The notes beneath the pieces are model-generated. The model worked only from the letters and a program-made list of their open reading frames with translations, did no database searches and had not been told where the DNA came from. 64,000 nt of DNA from CAZAPG01 sp964486935. GTDB taxonomy: Bacteria > Chloroflexota > Anaerolineae > 4572-78 > J111. This document shows positions 1-7,763 of the stretch, piece by piece. The position numbers were made by a program, and so were the translations under genes. Each line of letters opens with the position of its first letter. Within the stretch, counting starts at the first letter, position 1. The stretch spans positions 1-64,000 of the forward strand of contig CAZAPG010000035.1 in NCBI GenBank assembly GCA_964486935.1. The letters run 5' to 3'.

Positions 1-1
1 T

Positions 2-74
2 GCCCCCGTAGCTCAGAGGATAGAGCAGAGGTTTCCTAAACCTTGTGTCGCAGGTTCGACTCCTGCCGGGGGTA
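2..74 (+). tRNA. tRNA-Arg (anticodon CCT)
   Basis: A complete cloverleaf folds by hand. The acceptor stem pairs 2-8 with 67-73, ending in a G-U pair, with discriminator A74. The D stem pairs GCTC 11-14 with GAGC 23-26. The anticodon stem pairs 28-32 with 40-44, and the loop TTCCTAA 33-39 places CCT at 35-37. The T stem pairs GCAGG 50-54 with CCTGC 62-66 around TTCGACT. The CCU anticodon reads AGG (Arg). CCA is not encoded. A terminator follows 8 bases downstream. Confidence 0.96.
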
Positions 75-81
75 CTGACAG

Positions 82-112
82 ACGGCCAGTGTTTTGGCCG
101 TTTATTTTTTTG
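82..112 (+). terminator. Rho-independent terminator after tRNA-Arg
   Basis: A perfect 7-bp stem, ACGGCCA (82-88) with TGGCCGT (95-101), has a 6-base loop and is followed by a T-rich run (101-111). It sits directly after the tRNA. Confidence 0.9.
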
Positions 113-131
113 TAATAAATTGGTTAGAGCT

Positions 132-189
132 GTGTAACAAATTGGGGGTAAAGTGTAACTATAATATGATAGTTTGAAAGGAGTTACAC
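132..189 (+). promoter_or_regulatory. Promoter/operator region of the DM13 gene with GTGTAAC repeats
   Basis: A perfect -10 hexamer TATAAT lies at 160-165, but no good -35 stands 17 bases upstream. GTGTAAC occurs at 132-138 and 154-160, the second abutting the -10. Its inverse GTTACAC lies at 183-189 and overlaps the ribosome site AAAGGAG (177-183). The direct plus inverted arrangement around a weak promoter suggests a protein-binding operator. This is inference, and no regulator gene is adjacent. Confidence 0.45.
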
Positions 190-195
190 CCACTC

Positions 196-792
196 ATGAA
201 AAACCCAATTGTACTGATTGCCGGATTAATTGGCGTAATGATTGTGGCCGGCGCGGGCTGGTATCTGGCCTCGCCGCTGTTTATTGATGATGTGGTTGAT
301 GAAGAGTTTCCGCTGACTGCTCCCGGCGCCGAGGAGCCGGCCCAAATGCCGGAGGCAGAACAGGAAAAAATAGAGGCCGAGGCGCTGGAGGCCGCCGCCC
401 AAATGCCCGACAAGCAAATGGATGAAGCTATGCCCGGCACGTCAGACAGCCCGACTATAGTAGGCCAGGGCCAATTTGTTGATGCCGACAGCTTTCACCA
501 GGGGTCTGGGCAGGCTACCATTTACCGCCTGCCCGACGGGTCACACGTGCTGCGCTTTGAAAATTTTCAGGTCACTAACGGGCCAGATTTGCGCGTGCTG
601 CTGGTTAGGCATCCGGCCCCAACCGGGCGCGACGAGATAATGCAGGATTACATTGACCTTGGCCCGCTCAAAGGCAACATTGGCAACCAGAATTACGAAA
701 TTCCGGCCAATGTGGATGTGTCAGAATATCAAAGCGTGGTTATCTACTGCCAGCCGTTTCACGTAATTTTTTCTACCGCAAGTTTGGGATAA
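196..792 (+). CDS. Membrane-anchored DM13-domain protein
   Basis: This 198-residue protein has an N-terminal hydrophobic segment (about 4-27), an acidic Glu/Ala/Pro-rich linker (about 33-85) and a C-terminal DM13 domain (about 92-196). Recognisable DM13 features are the GQGQFVDADSFHQGSG start, HVLRFENFQVTNGPDL and the late Cys in VVIYCQPFHVIF. DM13 domains are proposed to support extracytoplasmic electron transfer, with the conserved Cys involved. The ribosome site AAAGGAG lies 12 bases before the ATG. The oxidoreductase gene starts 18 bases downstream, so the two probably form an operon in which this anchored protein partners a molybdoenzyme. That partnership is inferred. Confidence 0.85.
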   Translation: MKNPIVLIAGLIGVMIVAGAGWYLASPLFIDDVVDEEFPLTAPGAEEPAQMPEAEQEKIEAEALEAAAQMPDKQMDEAMPGTSDSPTIVGQGQFVDADSFHQGSGQATIYRLPDGSHVLRFENFQVTNGPDLRVLLVRHPAPTGRDEIMQDYIDLGPLKGNIGNQNYEIPANVDVSEYQSVVIYCQPFHVIFSTASLG

Positions 793-810
793 AAGAAAGG
801 ATCAGCCGCT

Positions 811-1449
811 ATGTTTTTTAAAAATGCCCGCCAAAAGGCCGAAGCGCAAAACCAGGAGCGACTCCCGCCGGGGCAGTCGCTCACCCAAAAGTGGCCGGTG
901 CTGCATTTTGGGGCCGTGCCCCGCTTTAATCCCGCCACCTGGGATTTTAACATCTGGGGATTGGTTACACAGCCCAAACGCTTTACCTGGGATGAGTTCA
1001 GCAGCCTGCCCACCACAACCCAGGTGAGCGACATGCACTGCGTAACGCGCTGGAGCAAGCTGGACAGCACCTTTGAGGGCATCCCCGTGGCCGAGGTGAT
1101 GAAGCGCGTGGAGTTGTTGCCCGAAGCCAATTTTGTGATGGTTCACGCCGACCCCAGCTATACCACCAATCTACCGCTGGAAGATTTTTTGGACGACGAC
1201 GTGATGTTTGTGCTCAAGTATGAAGGCCGGCCGCTGGAGCCGGACCACGGCTATCCGGTGCGGCTGCTGGTTCCCAAACTTTACCTGTGGAAAAGCGCCA
1301 AATGGGTGCGCGGCCTGGAGTTTATGGCCCAGGATCGCCCCGGTTTTTGGGAGCAGTACGGCTACCACAACCACGGCGACCCCTGGACTGAGGAACGTTT
1401 TGGCGGCTTTGTGGTCAACACCATGCAAAACGTGCGCTCCGGGCGATAA
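811..1449 (+). CDS. Sulfite oxidase-like molybdopterin oxidoreductase
   Basis: The 212-residue protein matches the oxidoreductase molybdopterin-binding domain family, the single-domain 'sulfite oxidase-like' group related to YedY/MsrP. Cys77 in SDMHCVTRWS is the expected molybdenum ligand. The segments YTTNLPLEDF, GYPVRLLVPKLYLWKSAKWV and GFWEQYGYHNHGDPW are typical of the family. No Tat or Sec signal peptide is visible and there is no heme or dimerisation domain, so the location may be cytoplasmic. It follows the DM13 gene by 18 bases with ribosome site AAAGAAAGGA. The substrate cannot be told from sequence. The gene converges on the minus-strand cluster 10 bases away. Confidence 0.88.
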   Translation: MFFKNARQKAEAQNQERLPPGQSLTQKWPVLHFGAVPRFNPATWDFNIWGLVTQPKRFTWDEFSSLPTTTQVSDMHCVTRWSKLDSTFEGIPVAEVMKRVELLPEANFVMVHADPSYTTNLPLEDFLDDDVMFVLKYEGRPLEPDHGYPVRLLVPKLYLWKSAKWVRGLEFMAQDRPGFWEQYGYHNHGDPWTEERFGGFVVNTMQNVRSGR

Positions 1450-1459
1450 CCGCCTTGAC

Positions 1460-3103
1460 TTATCGCCCCGGCAGCTTGTCAAACACCGAACGGAGCATGC
1501 CTTTGAGTCCGCCTTCGGGCGGCAGTTTGGCAATGGCCTGGGTTACGGCCTGCTGGAACGGTTCGGGAATACCGGGCTGGCTCTCAATCAGGCGGCGCAG
1601 TTTATTTAATGCTTTACGCGGCTGCCCAAATACCTGCCGCGAGAGCCGTTCCAGGCAGGCTGCTTCGCCGGCTTCAAGCAAGGCTTCGGCCAATTCTGGC
1701 AGGGTATCACTTTTTTGGGCCGGGTACAGGTCTAAAAAAGCGTCGCCTTTGCCGGGCGCTACCAGCAGCAGGGGGTCAACCAGTTGATGTTGAAACGCCA
1801 GCCGGACAAACTGCCGATAATCGGCTTCATTGGCCAGTTGCAAGGCTCTGGGCAGATGCTTGCGCGGGTTGTCCCAATAAGCCAAAAACAGGCGCAGCAT
1901 GTTGTGGTTGGCTTTTTCCAGCAGCGCCTCCATCGCCTTGATTTCTTGCCGGGCCGGCTCCCGAAAGTTTTGCGCTCCGTAGCTGCGGTACAAAACTTCC
2001 AACAGTTGCCATAGCTCAAAACCCTGCCGCAGTTGTTTATACAGCGCCACCCCCGATGCCTGCTCAAAAACATACTCAACGGCCCGGTTGACCAGTTGGG
2101 GCGGCAGCTTTTTGGCAACCACCCGTTGCAGCGAGGCCTGCACCGATTGCGGGCTGGCCTTGAATACTTCATCAATAATTTCTGGCGGGGCGGCGTTAAG
2201 CAGCGACAGATTGTAGGCCCGGTCATCCAGCCATTCGGCCAGGGCAAAGGCTACATCTCTGGTTTGGGCCAGATGAACCGGCTTGCCGGCCTCGATGGCC
2301 TGCGCCGCCCAGCGCTCGTAGGCCGAGGCCGGCATGTCGGGCGCTCCTTGCCCCGTTACCTGCCGCCTTTGCCCGTCAATGTGGGCAAATTTTACGCTGA
2401 CCGGCGGCTCCGGCAGCCCGATAGCCCAAAAGTAGGTTGCCACCAGATTGCAGCGGTAAAAATAGCTATCAAAACTACAGCCAGGGCGCATGGAAATTGG
2501 CACAGCCAGAAAGGCGGCAGCCAGCGCATTTTCAATTTCAGCCGGCTGGCCGGTAATGGTGATGGCCTCGCGCTCTTGCGCCTGCCGCTCAACTCGCAGG
2601 GCCAGCAGCGTTAGCTTTTTCAATTCCTGGGGCGACCAGTTGCCGGCGGCCTCTACATCAATTGTGTCCTTTTGGGGCAGGTTCAGCGCCACCGGCGGAA
2701 TATGGCCGGTTTGAAAATTGCCCAGTTTCAGCGCCTCGTCTACGGTGCTGACAAACGAAAATTGCCGAAACACGCGAAAGGGGTCGGCCTCAAATTGGGG
2801 CAGGGCCTCCGGCGCAAACACAAGGCTGTGGGCCAGATAGCGCCCGCCCCGGCCAAACTGGTCGGGCATGGGCAAAAATACAATCTGGCTGACCACCCCC
2901 TTGCCGGTAGAGGTTGAAAAGAACAACCGCTTGACCGGCTCTACTTTAGAGGGAAAATAGAGCAGACGCCCCTCCATTTCTTCAACCTCGGCTTCGGACA
3001 GGCCATTGTGGGAATAAAACAGGGTTTGAAACCCGCCCCGTCGCTGCGGCGATTGTTCTTTTTCAACGTTACTGTAAATATGCTGCCAGGCTTGAATGGA
3101 CAT
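1460..3103 (-). CDS. GTPase-associated protein 1 (GAP1)-like protein
   Basis: This 547-residue soluble protein is probably the last gene of the cluster. Its N-terminal 150 residues resemble the N-terminal domain of 'GTPase-associated protein 1'. There is an early QTLFYSHNGLS segment, a YFPSKVEPVKRLFFS strand pair, then FGRGGRYLAHSLVF at 83-96, matching the G-R-x-G-x-Y-x-A-H-x-L-V pattern I recall for that family. The rest is alpha-helical and Leu/Ala-rich, with no motif I can name. GAP1 proteins are described beside TRAFAC-type GTPases in predicted bacterial conflict systems, and a zinc-ribbon GTPase is encoded 4.7 kb upstream on the same strand. A 308-base gap containing a dispersed repeat separates it from the FGE-like gene. 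Start ATG has GGGAG 10 bases upstream. Confidence 0.6.
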   Translation of the reverse strand: MSIQAWQHIYSNVEKEQSPQRRGGFQTLFYSHNGLSEAEVEEMEGRLLYFPSKVEPVKRLFFSTSTGKGVVSQIVFLPMPDQFGRGGRYLAHSLVFAPEALPQFEADPFRVFRQFSFVSTVDEALKLGNFQTGHIPPVALNLPQKDTIDVEAAGNWSPQELKKLTLLALRVERQAQEREAITITGQPAEIENALAAAFLAVPISMRPGCSFDSYFYRCNLVATYFWAIGLPEPPVSVKFAHIDGQRRQVTGQGAPDMPASAYERWAAQAIEAGKPVHLAQTRDVAFALAEWLDDRAYNLSLLNAAPPEIIDEVFKASPQSVQASLQRVVAKKLPPQLVNRAVEYVFEQASGVALYKQLRQGFELWQLLEVLYRSYGAQNFREPARQEIKAMEALLEKANHNMLRLFLAYWDNPRKHLPRALQLANEADYRQFVRLAFQHQLVDPLLLVAPGKGDAFLDLYPAQKSDTLPELAEALLEAGEAACLERLSRQVFGQPRKALNKLRRLIESQPGIPEPFQQAVTQAIAKLPPEGGLKGMLRSVFDKLPGR

Positions 3104-3255
3104 TGATTATCAGACTCCCGTTCTTATTAACCTGAGTGCTCAACTGCGTAAGTCATGTCATATTCCATTTTTTACGCAACACGGGCCACGCAATATGTTT
3201 GGTTGTGACAAAATTTGTTGCCGCCAACCTTCAGTATGTTTCTTGATAACGTCCC

Positions 3256-3372
3256 TTGAAAATAAAATTACGCAGAGTTACGCGGAGACCTCACAAAGCC
3301 ACACAGAGAAATATTAAAAAACTTTGTGTCGCTCTGTGTCATCTTTGCGTTCTCTGTGTTCCTGATTTTCAT
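3256..3372. repeat. Dispersed intergenic repeat (ACGCAGAGTTACGC / CTCTGTGT type)
   Basis: The 308-base gap 3104-3411 carries no gene. It holds ACGCAGAGTTACGCGGAGA, CACAAAG...CTTTGTG and CACAGAGAA...TTCTCTGTG arms that can fold into nested hairpins. The same vocabulary recurs at 30979-31082. Such elements are widespread non-coding repeats in environmental bacteria. This copy splits the GAP1-like gene from the FGE-like gene. Confidence 0.6.
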
Positions 3373-3417
3373 TTGCGTTGCTGCCGAAGGCGTCAGGGAT
3401 GGTCGAACTCCCTAAAA
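3364..3417 (-). repeat. Dispersed repeat copy 1 (shared with 35112-35167)
   Basis: A stretch starting GATTTTCATT, with core GTTGCTGCCGAAGG and end GTCGAACTCC, recurs at 35112-35167 with the same order, spacing and strand and only scattered differences. The two copies lie 32 kb apart, both in gaps between minus-strand genes. The right end overlaps the last codons of the FGE-like gene. Confidence 0.65.
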
Positions 3418-4065
3418 CACATACTCTGCATTTTCTTTGCCGGCCAGGTACCATTCGCCGCGCCGCACCAGCCGAAAACCAAAATAGGGCACGCGCCCAT
3501 CCAGGCGAATGGGTTTAATCTCATTGACCAGCGGGTCCCACAAATTAGGGTGAAACTGGGGCCGGGGGTCGCCCAACCCCACCAGCTCATCGCCGTTGCG
3601 CGCCCACTCAACCAGCCCGCCGCGCATCAAAGTGTAATCGGCCATGGTGCGAATGTGTATCTGCTGGCTGATGATTTCGAGAATGGCGCGGGCCGGGCCG
3701 TCAATGGTTTCTGCCAGCAATTTGCGGCGGGGCGATGGCGTGCGGCGCAGGGCGGCCAGCACGTCGCGCCACTCTTTAACCGTGGGCAAATCAAACCCGT
3801 GCCCCAGCCAGCGGGCAAAAGCAATGGCCTCTTCCGGCAAAATGCCGCTGACAAAAAGCTGCTCTCGGTTGTTGTTCCCGACTTCCTGGGGGGTGATGGC
3901 CGGGTTCAGGGCCAGCATTTCCCGGTAGCGGGCGTCAGTAACCAGCGTGGGCGCAGCCACAAAATCGGCAAACTGTAATTTGGTAATTGGCAGCAGATGA
4001 ACCTCAACCCCGGCGTCTTCCACCACTACCAGGGGAAATCCGGTTTTATCAGATGTGATGAGCAT
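3412..4065 (-). CDS. Formylglycine-generating-enzyme (SUMF1/FGE-sulfatase)-like protein
   Basis: This 217-residue protein carries degenerate hallmarks of the FGE-sulfatase fold. LPITKLQFADF (25-35) corresponds to the family's 'PVTNxxYxxF', PEEAIAFARWLG (77-88) to 'xxEAxAYCxWLG', DLPTVKEWRDVL (92-103) to 'RLPTEAEWEYAA', RGGLVEWA to 'GNVxEW', and GFRLVRR (196-202) is the typical end. It is shorter than catalytic FGEs, and I see no Cys pair of the catalytic site, so a ligand-binding or scaffold role is more likely than formylglycine synthesis. Such domains recur in NTPase-based bacterial conflict systems. It starts 9 bases after the preceding gene and lacks a clear ribosome site, suggesting coupled translation. 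Confidence 0.72.
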   Translation of the reverse strand: MLITSDKTGFPLVVVEDAGVEVHLLPITKLQFADFVAAPTLVTDARYREMLALNPAITPQEVGNNNREQLFVSGILPEEAIAFARWLGHGFDLPTVKEWRDVLAALRRTPSPRRKLLAETIDGPARAILEIISQQIHIRTMADYTLMRGGLVEWARNGDELVGLGDPRPQFHPNLWDPLVNEIKPIRLDGRVPYFGFRLVRRGEWYLAGKENAEYVF

Positions 4066-4074
4066 GGGGTGTCT

Positions 4075-5394
4075 CTACACGGTTGTTTCAGAATTTTTCA
4101 TTTGGCCCGGCGCGTCATCTTGCCGGTCAATTGTTCCTGTTTGTTGCCTGAGCCGGCCAGAAACCTGGCCCTGCTTGCGCTCCGGCAGTTGGCGAATTTG
4201 CTCAACCTGCCCCAGCATGCGCCGCAAAATCCGCAATGTGTTTTCCGATAACCTGCACTCCGACCCGATAAAGCAGCGAAGTTGGGCGTAGCGCTGCCGC
4301 CGCACCGGGTCGGTATCGTTGCCAAGCTGCACGGCAAAACGCTCTACTTCTTCATCGGTGGCGTGGGCAATTTCCACCCAGTCAAAATCAAATGGCGCGC
4401 GCCGCTCCAGCCAGTTGACCCGCAGCAACCCATCTTTGTGAGACTGCGCTTCACTCCAGCGGGAGTTGAGCACAGCGACCACGCCCTGCGGCACATACAG
4501 ATACTCGCGGCTCTGGCCGCACAGCCGGCAGCCAAAGTAGGTAAACGGAATGCCCAGCGATAAATCTACCGAGCGTTTGCCAAAACGAGTCAGACAGCGC
4601 GGGCAGACGGTATCGTTAACCCGCCAGGCGTATTGATTGGCCGTTTCCTGTTCGATGGTGGTTAGCAGCCAGATGGCAACCTGCCACAGCGGATTGCTTC
4701 TATCGGCGGCAACTTTTTGCAGGGCTTCCGTGGCTTCGCCGCCCAGGTCGATGAGGGCATGCCGCGCCGCAAAACGAGTCACCCAGTCGGGGTCATCCAG
4801 CCCGGCAATCAACTGCGCCGGATTGGCCGGCGACGCTTTTTGCAACTCCAGCAAGCGCAGTGGTTTGGCCCATACCCGGCGCGCTTCGGGGTAAAAGGCT
4901 ACGGCATGGCGCAGGGCGCTTTCTACCCTGGAGGCCGAAGGTTGCCCGCGCCACCAAAAATACCAGTAGCGAAAGCGGCGGCTGCCTTCAAGGCCAATCA
5001 GGCCGCCGGCAATCGCCATCGACCAGGTTAAAATCCAGACCGGCCATTGGCTTAAATCCCAGGCCCCAATTTGAATGGGGGCGGTAATGGCCGAACTAAT
5101 CAAAAAGCCGGCCAGCCCGCCCGCCAACACGCCCAGGGCCGCCGCCAAAAGAATAAACCTGCGGCCAAAGGTGGTCGATTTGACCAGTTCAAACAGGTAG
5201 TAGGCGTAGTCCTCATCATTGCTGCGGCACCACTCGCGCCAGATGATGGTTTGCCAGCCGGCAAAACCACCTTCGGACCCCGGCGGGGCTTTGGCCGTAT
5301 CAAACAGGGGGCTGAGGTCCAGGCCGCTTGTTTCAATTTGGGCCGGGTCAGAATCGTGCTCCATTTGCATTGACTCTGTTGGTGGCCGGTTCAC
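4075..5394 (-). CDS. Zinc-ribbon/HEAT-like membrane protein, paralogue with 2 helices
   Basis: This 439-residue protein belongs to no family I recognise and is one of three adjacent paralogues. In order it has an N-terminal IIWREW...DEDYAYYLFELV motif (about 48-70), two membrane helices (about 80-102 and 117-137), a HEAT-like helical stretch ending in DPDWVTRFAARHALIDLGG, and a four-Cys zinc ribbon CPRC...YFGCRLCGQSR (about 264-300). A conserved tail follows from RVNWLERR through DEEVERFAVQLGNDTDP to CRLSENTLRILRRMLGQVEQI (about 325-415). Its last 20 residues are a unique Gln-rich tail. Its ATG overlaps the previous gene's stop by 4 bases, so translation is probably coupled. I infer a role as membrane adaptor. 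Confidence 0.75.
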   Translation of the reverse strand: MNRPPTESMQMEHDSDPAQIETSGLDLSPLFDTAKAPPGSEGGFAGWQTIIWREWCRSNDEDYAYYLFELVKSTTFGRRFILLAAALGVLAGGLAGFLISSAITAPIQIGAWDLSQWPVWILTWSMAIAGGLIGLEGSRRFRYWYFWWRGQPSASRVESALRHAVAFYPEARRVWAKPLRLLELQKASPANPAQLIAGLDDPDWVTRFAARHALIDLGGEATEALQKVAADRSNPLWQVAIWLLTTIEQETANQYAWRVNDTVCPRCLTRFGKRSVDLSLGIPFTYFGCRLCGQSREYLYVPQGVVAVLNSRWSEAQSHKDGLLRVNWLERRAPFDFDWVEIAHATDEEVERFAVQLGNDTDPVRRQRYAQLRCFIGSECRLSENTLRILRRMLGQVEQIRQLPERKQGQVSGRLRQQTGTIDRQDDAPGQMKNSETTV

Positions 5395-6830
5395 AGTTGA
5401 ACTACCTTTCCCAAAATGCGGGCCAGTACCCGCTGGCTGTTGGCCGATAAACGGCAGGCCGGGTCAAGGTAACACGTCATCTGGCGGTAGCGGGCCTGCC
5501 GGGCCGGGTCGGTATCGTTGCCAACCTGCACGGCAAACCGTTCAACATCTTCGTCGCTGGCGCGGATAATTTCGATAGCGTGAAAGTCGAACAATTGGCG
5601 GCGGGCCAGCCAGTTGACCCGCACCCCGCCGGTTTGCGGCTGCGGCGAGTCGCCCATAGTTTCATCCAGCACGGCAATGACCTGGCCTTCCCAAAACTGC
5701 CGGCTTTGGCCGCATAGCCGGCAGCCGTAGTAGGTGAGGCCGGCTTCATCGACAATGATCTGATGGGGGCCAAAAAAGGCCAGGCAGTGGGGGCACAGCA
5801 ACCGGCCGGCGCGCCGGGCCAGTTGGGTTTCGGTTTCCAGCGCCGTAGCTTTGAGCAGATGAATAGCCGTTTTGCGCAGCGGCGAGGTGATGCGGTTGGC
5901 TACGGGTTCCAGCGCGGCGATGGCCTCGCCGCCGGAGGTGGTCAGCAATTGGCCGGCGATGAATCGCTCTTGCCAGTTGCGGCTGTGAAGCTGGTCTATC
6001 AGGCGCTCGAATTGGCCTTTGTTTGCTGGCAAAGAGGCCAGGGTTCTAGTTAGATTGGGCCACGGCTCCGGGGTTTTGGGCAGAAGTTCGTTGCAGGCGC
6101 GCCATAGCGCTGTTGTAACCTCGCGCCTGCCCGGACGTTTGCGCCACCAGAGCCATAAATTTCTGTACAAATGCACATCCCTGTGTTTTGGCGATAAACC
6201 GAACCCGGTGAGCCAGCCAACCAGCCTGGTTCCTAAAATTACAACCAGGATAATGCCCAGCCCCATCACGCCAACATTTTGATCCAGAGTTGCCGGTTTG
6301 GTTGATAGCGCCAGATATGCTGCCAGCGCTGCAAATATCAGCCCCGTTAATCCAACCGTGAGCAGGTTAGCCGACAGCCGCAATAACCAGCGCCGCCAGG
6401 AGAGATTGGCCCTGGTTATTTTAAAAAAGAGAAGGTCAATGGCGGCGCCAATTGCGGCGCTAATGCCAACAAGCGGCAGCCAGAGTTGGGTTGTTTGAGT
6501 TGGCGCAGTTAACCATAGAAAAACAGCAGCCAGCAAGCCCACCAAACTACCATAAAAGGCCCCCAATAACAGGTTGCCCACAGCGGCCACCCGGCCCGCC
6601 GGCGTATCGGCCACCAGTTCAAACAGGTGTCTGGCGTATTCCTCGTCGGGGGTGTTGCGCCATTCGCGCCAGAGGGTATCTTGCCAGTTGAGGGTGGGGG
6701 ATAAGGTTGACTCCCGGGTATTGGGCAGAGGGTTCGGGGCGTGGAGGGGCAGGGGAGAGCTTTTGCTTCTGCTTCTCTGCGGCGGCTCCGGGTATTCAGC
6801 CGGGTGAAAGGCGGGCAAGGGTTCGTTCAT
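5391..6830 (-). CDS. Zinc-ribbon/HEAT-like membrane protein, paralogue with 4 helices
   Basis: At 479 residues this is the largest of the three paralogues. A Pro/Ser-rich N-terminus precedes the shared TLWREWRNTPDEEYARHLFELV block (split here to name it). Four hydrophobic segments follow, at about 83-109, 117-136, 152-175 and 186-211. After these come a HEAT-like region, the zinc ribbon CPHC...YYGCRLCGQSR (about 345-380) and the conserved tail with DEDVERFAVQVGNDTDP and CRLSANSQRVLARILGKV. Both ends overlap neighbouring genes by 4 bases (6827-6830 and 5391-5394), implying coupled translation and perhaps a fixed complex stoichiometry. Its function is unknown. The cytoplasmic zinc-ribbon part might dock to the GTPase, which also carries a zinc ribbon; that is inference. 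Confidence 0.75.
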   Translation of the reverse strand: MNEPLPAFHPAEYPEPPQRSRSKSSPLPLHAPNPLPNTRESTLSPTLNWQDTLWREWRNTPDEEYARHLFELVADTPAGRVAAVGNLLLGAFYGSLVGLLAAVFLWLTAPTQTTQLWLPLVGISAAIGAAIDLLFFKITRANLSWRRWLLRLSANLLTVGLTGLIFAALAAYLALSTKPATLDQNVGVMGLGIILVVILGTRLVGWLTGFGLSPKHRDVHLYRNLWLWWRKRPGRREVTTALWRACNELLPKTPEPWPNLTRTLASLPANKGQFERLIDQLHSRNWQERFIAGQLLTTSGGEAIAALEPVANRITSPLRKTAIHLLKATALETETQLARRAGRLLCPHCLAFFGPHQIIVDEAGLTYYGCRLCGQSRQFWEGQVIAVLDETMGDSPQPQTGGVRVNWLARRQLFDFHAIEIIRASDEDVERFAVQVGNDTDPARQARYRQMTCYLDPACRLSANSQRVLARILGKVVQL

Positions 6831-7729
6831 GGGCCGGCTCGCTCTACCTGGCCAAAGGTGCTGGCTAAAACGCGCTCGCTATTTTTTGACAGGTTGCAGG
6901 CCGGGTCGATGGCGCAAAACATGTTTTTATAGCGCGGGGCGCGGGCGGAGTCGGTATCGTTGCCAACAAGCACGGCAAAGCGTTCAACATCTTCATCGGT
7001 GGCCTGGATAATCTGAACCCGGTCAAAATCAAACAAATGCCGAAACCCCAGCCAGTTGCCGTACAGGTCGTTGCCCTGCTGCTCAAACGGCTCGTACCAG
7101 TTTGCTTGCAGGCGGGCAACTACCTGCCCCGGCACATAGAGCAAATCCCGGCTTTGGCGGCACAGGCGGCAGCCGTAAAATTGCAGGTCTGGCTGCCAGC
7201 GTAGGTCAACCCAGTGAACATCGCAGCGCAGCAGGCAGTTGGGGCACAGCCACTGCTCTTTTGTTTTAGCCAGGCGCAGGGTGGTTTCGGCGCAGATACT
7301 TTCTACCAGCCATTGCGCGGTTGTGGCCAATGGGTCAGATTGATTTTGGGCAATTGCCAGCAGGTTATGGATAGCCTGGCCGCCGCGGTGCACCAGCACA
7401 TGGCGGGCGGTAAAGCGGGCAAACCAGTGGCTGTTGTTGCCCAAATTGGCTATCAATTTATCCAGGGAGGTGGTTTTTTGTTTGGCCTGCTCCAGTTGGC
7501 GCAGCCGCTTTTCCCACACGTACTTTGCGCCCAACTGCTCGGCGCAGGCGGAATACAGAGCCAGTTCAACCATGTGGGCATAGGGGCGGCTGGAAAAAAG
7601 AATCATCGGGCCGGGCGTGTCAAACGGCCCGCAACCCTGGTACAGGCGGCGGGCGTAATCTTTGTCGTGGCACAGGCTCCACTCTTGCCACAAAATATTG
7701 CGCCAATCTTGAAGGGGTGGGTTGCTCAT
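6827..7729 (-). CDS. Soluble zinc-ribbon/HEAT-like protein, paralogue without helices
   Basis: At 300 residues this is the shortest paralogue. It has the N-terminal DWRNILWQEWSLCHDKDYA block and the helical segment WFARFTARHVLVHRGGQA. The zinc ribbon is CPNC...FYGCRLCRQSR, beginning near residue 164. The conserved tail carries DEDVERFAVLVGNDTDS and CNLSKNSERVLASTFGQVE. It has no membrane segment, so the family comes in 0-, 2- and 4-helix forms within one operon. It begins 34 bases after the GTPase stop and overlaps the next paralogue by 4 bases. No catalytic motif is visible. The near-invariant tail suggests a conserved binding surface. I cannot assign a function. Confidence 0.75.
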   Translation of the reverse strand: MSNPPLQDWRNILWQEWSLCHDKDYARRLYQGCGPFDTPGPMILFSSRPYAHMVELALYSACAEQLGAKYVWEKRLRQLEQAKQKTTSLDKLIANLGNNSHWFARFTARHVLVHRGGQAIHNLLAIAQNQSDPLATTAQWLVESICAETTLRLAKTKEQWLCPNCLLRCDVHWVDLRWQPDLQFYGCRLCRQSRDLLYVPGQVVARLQANWYEPFEQQGNDLYGNWLGFRHLFDFDRVQIIQATDEDVERFAVLVGNDTDSARAPRYKNMFCAIDPACNLSKNSERVLASTFGQVERAGP

Positions 7730-7763
7730 TAATCACCTGCCTGACACAACTGCAATTGGGGCT

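Noticed and set aside
3256..3978. Plus-strand open frame of 240 codons crossing the repeat region
   Set aside because: Composition is shadow-like and it overlaps the FGE-like gene; no family resemblance.
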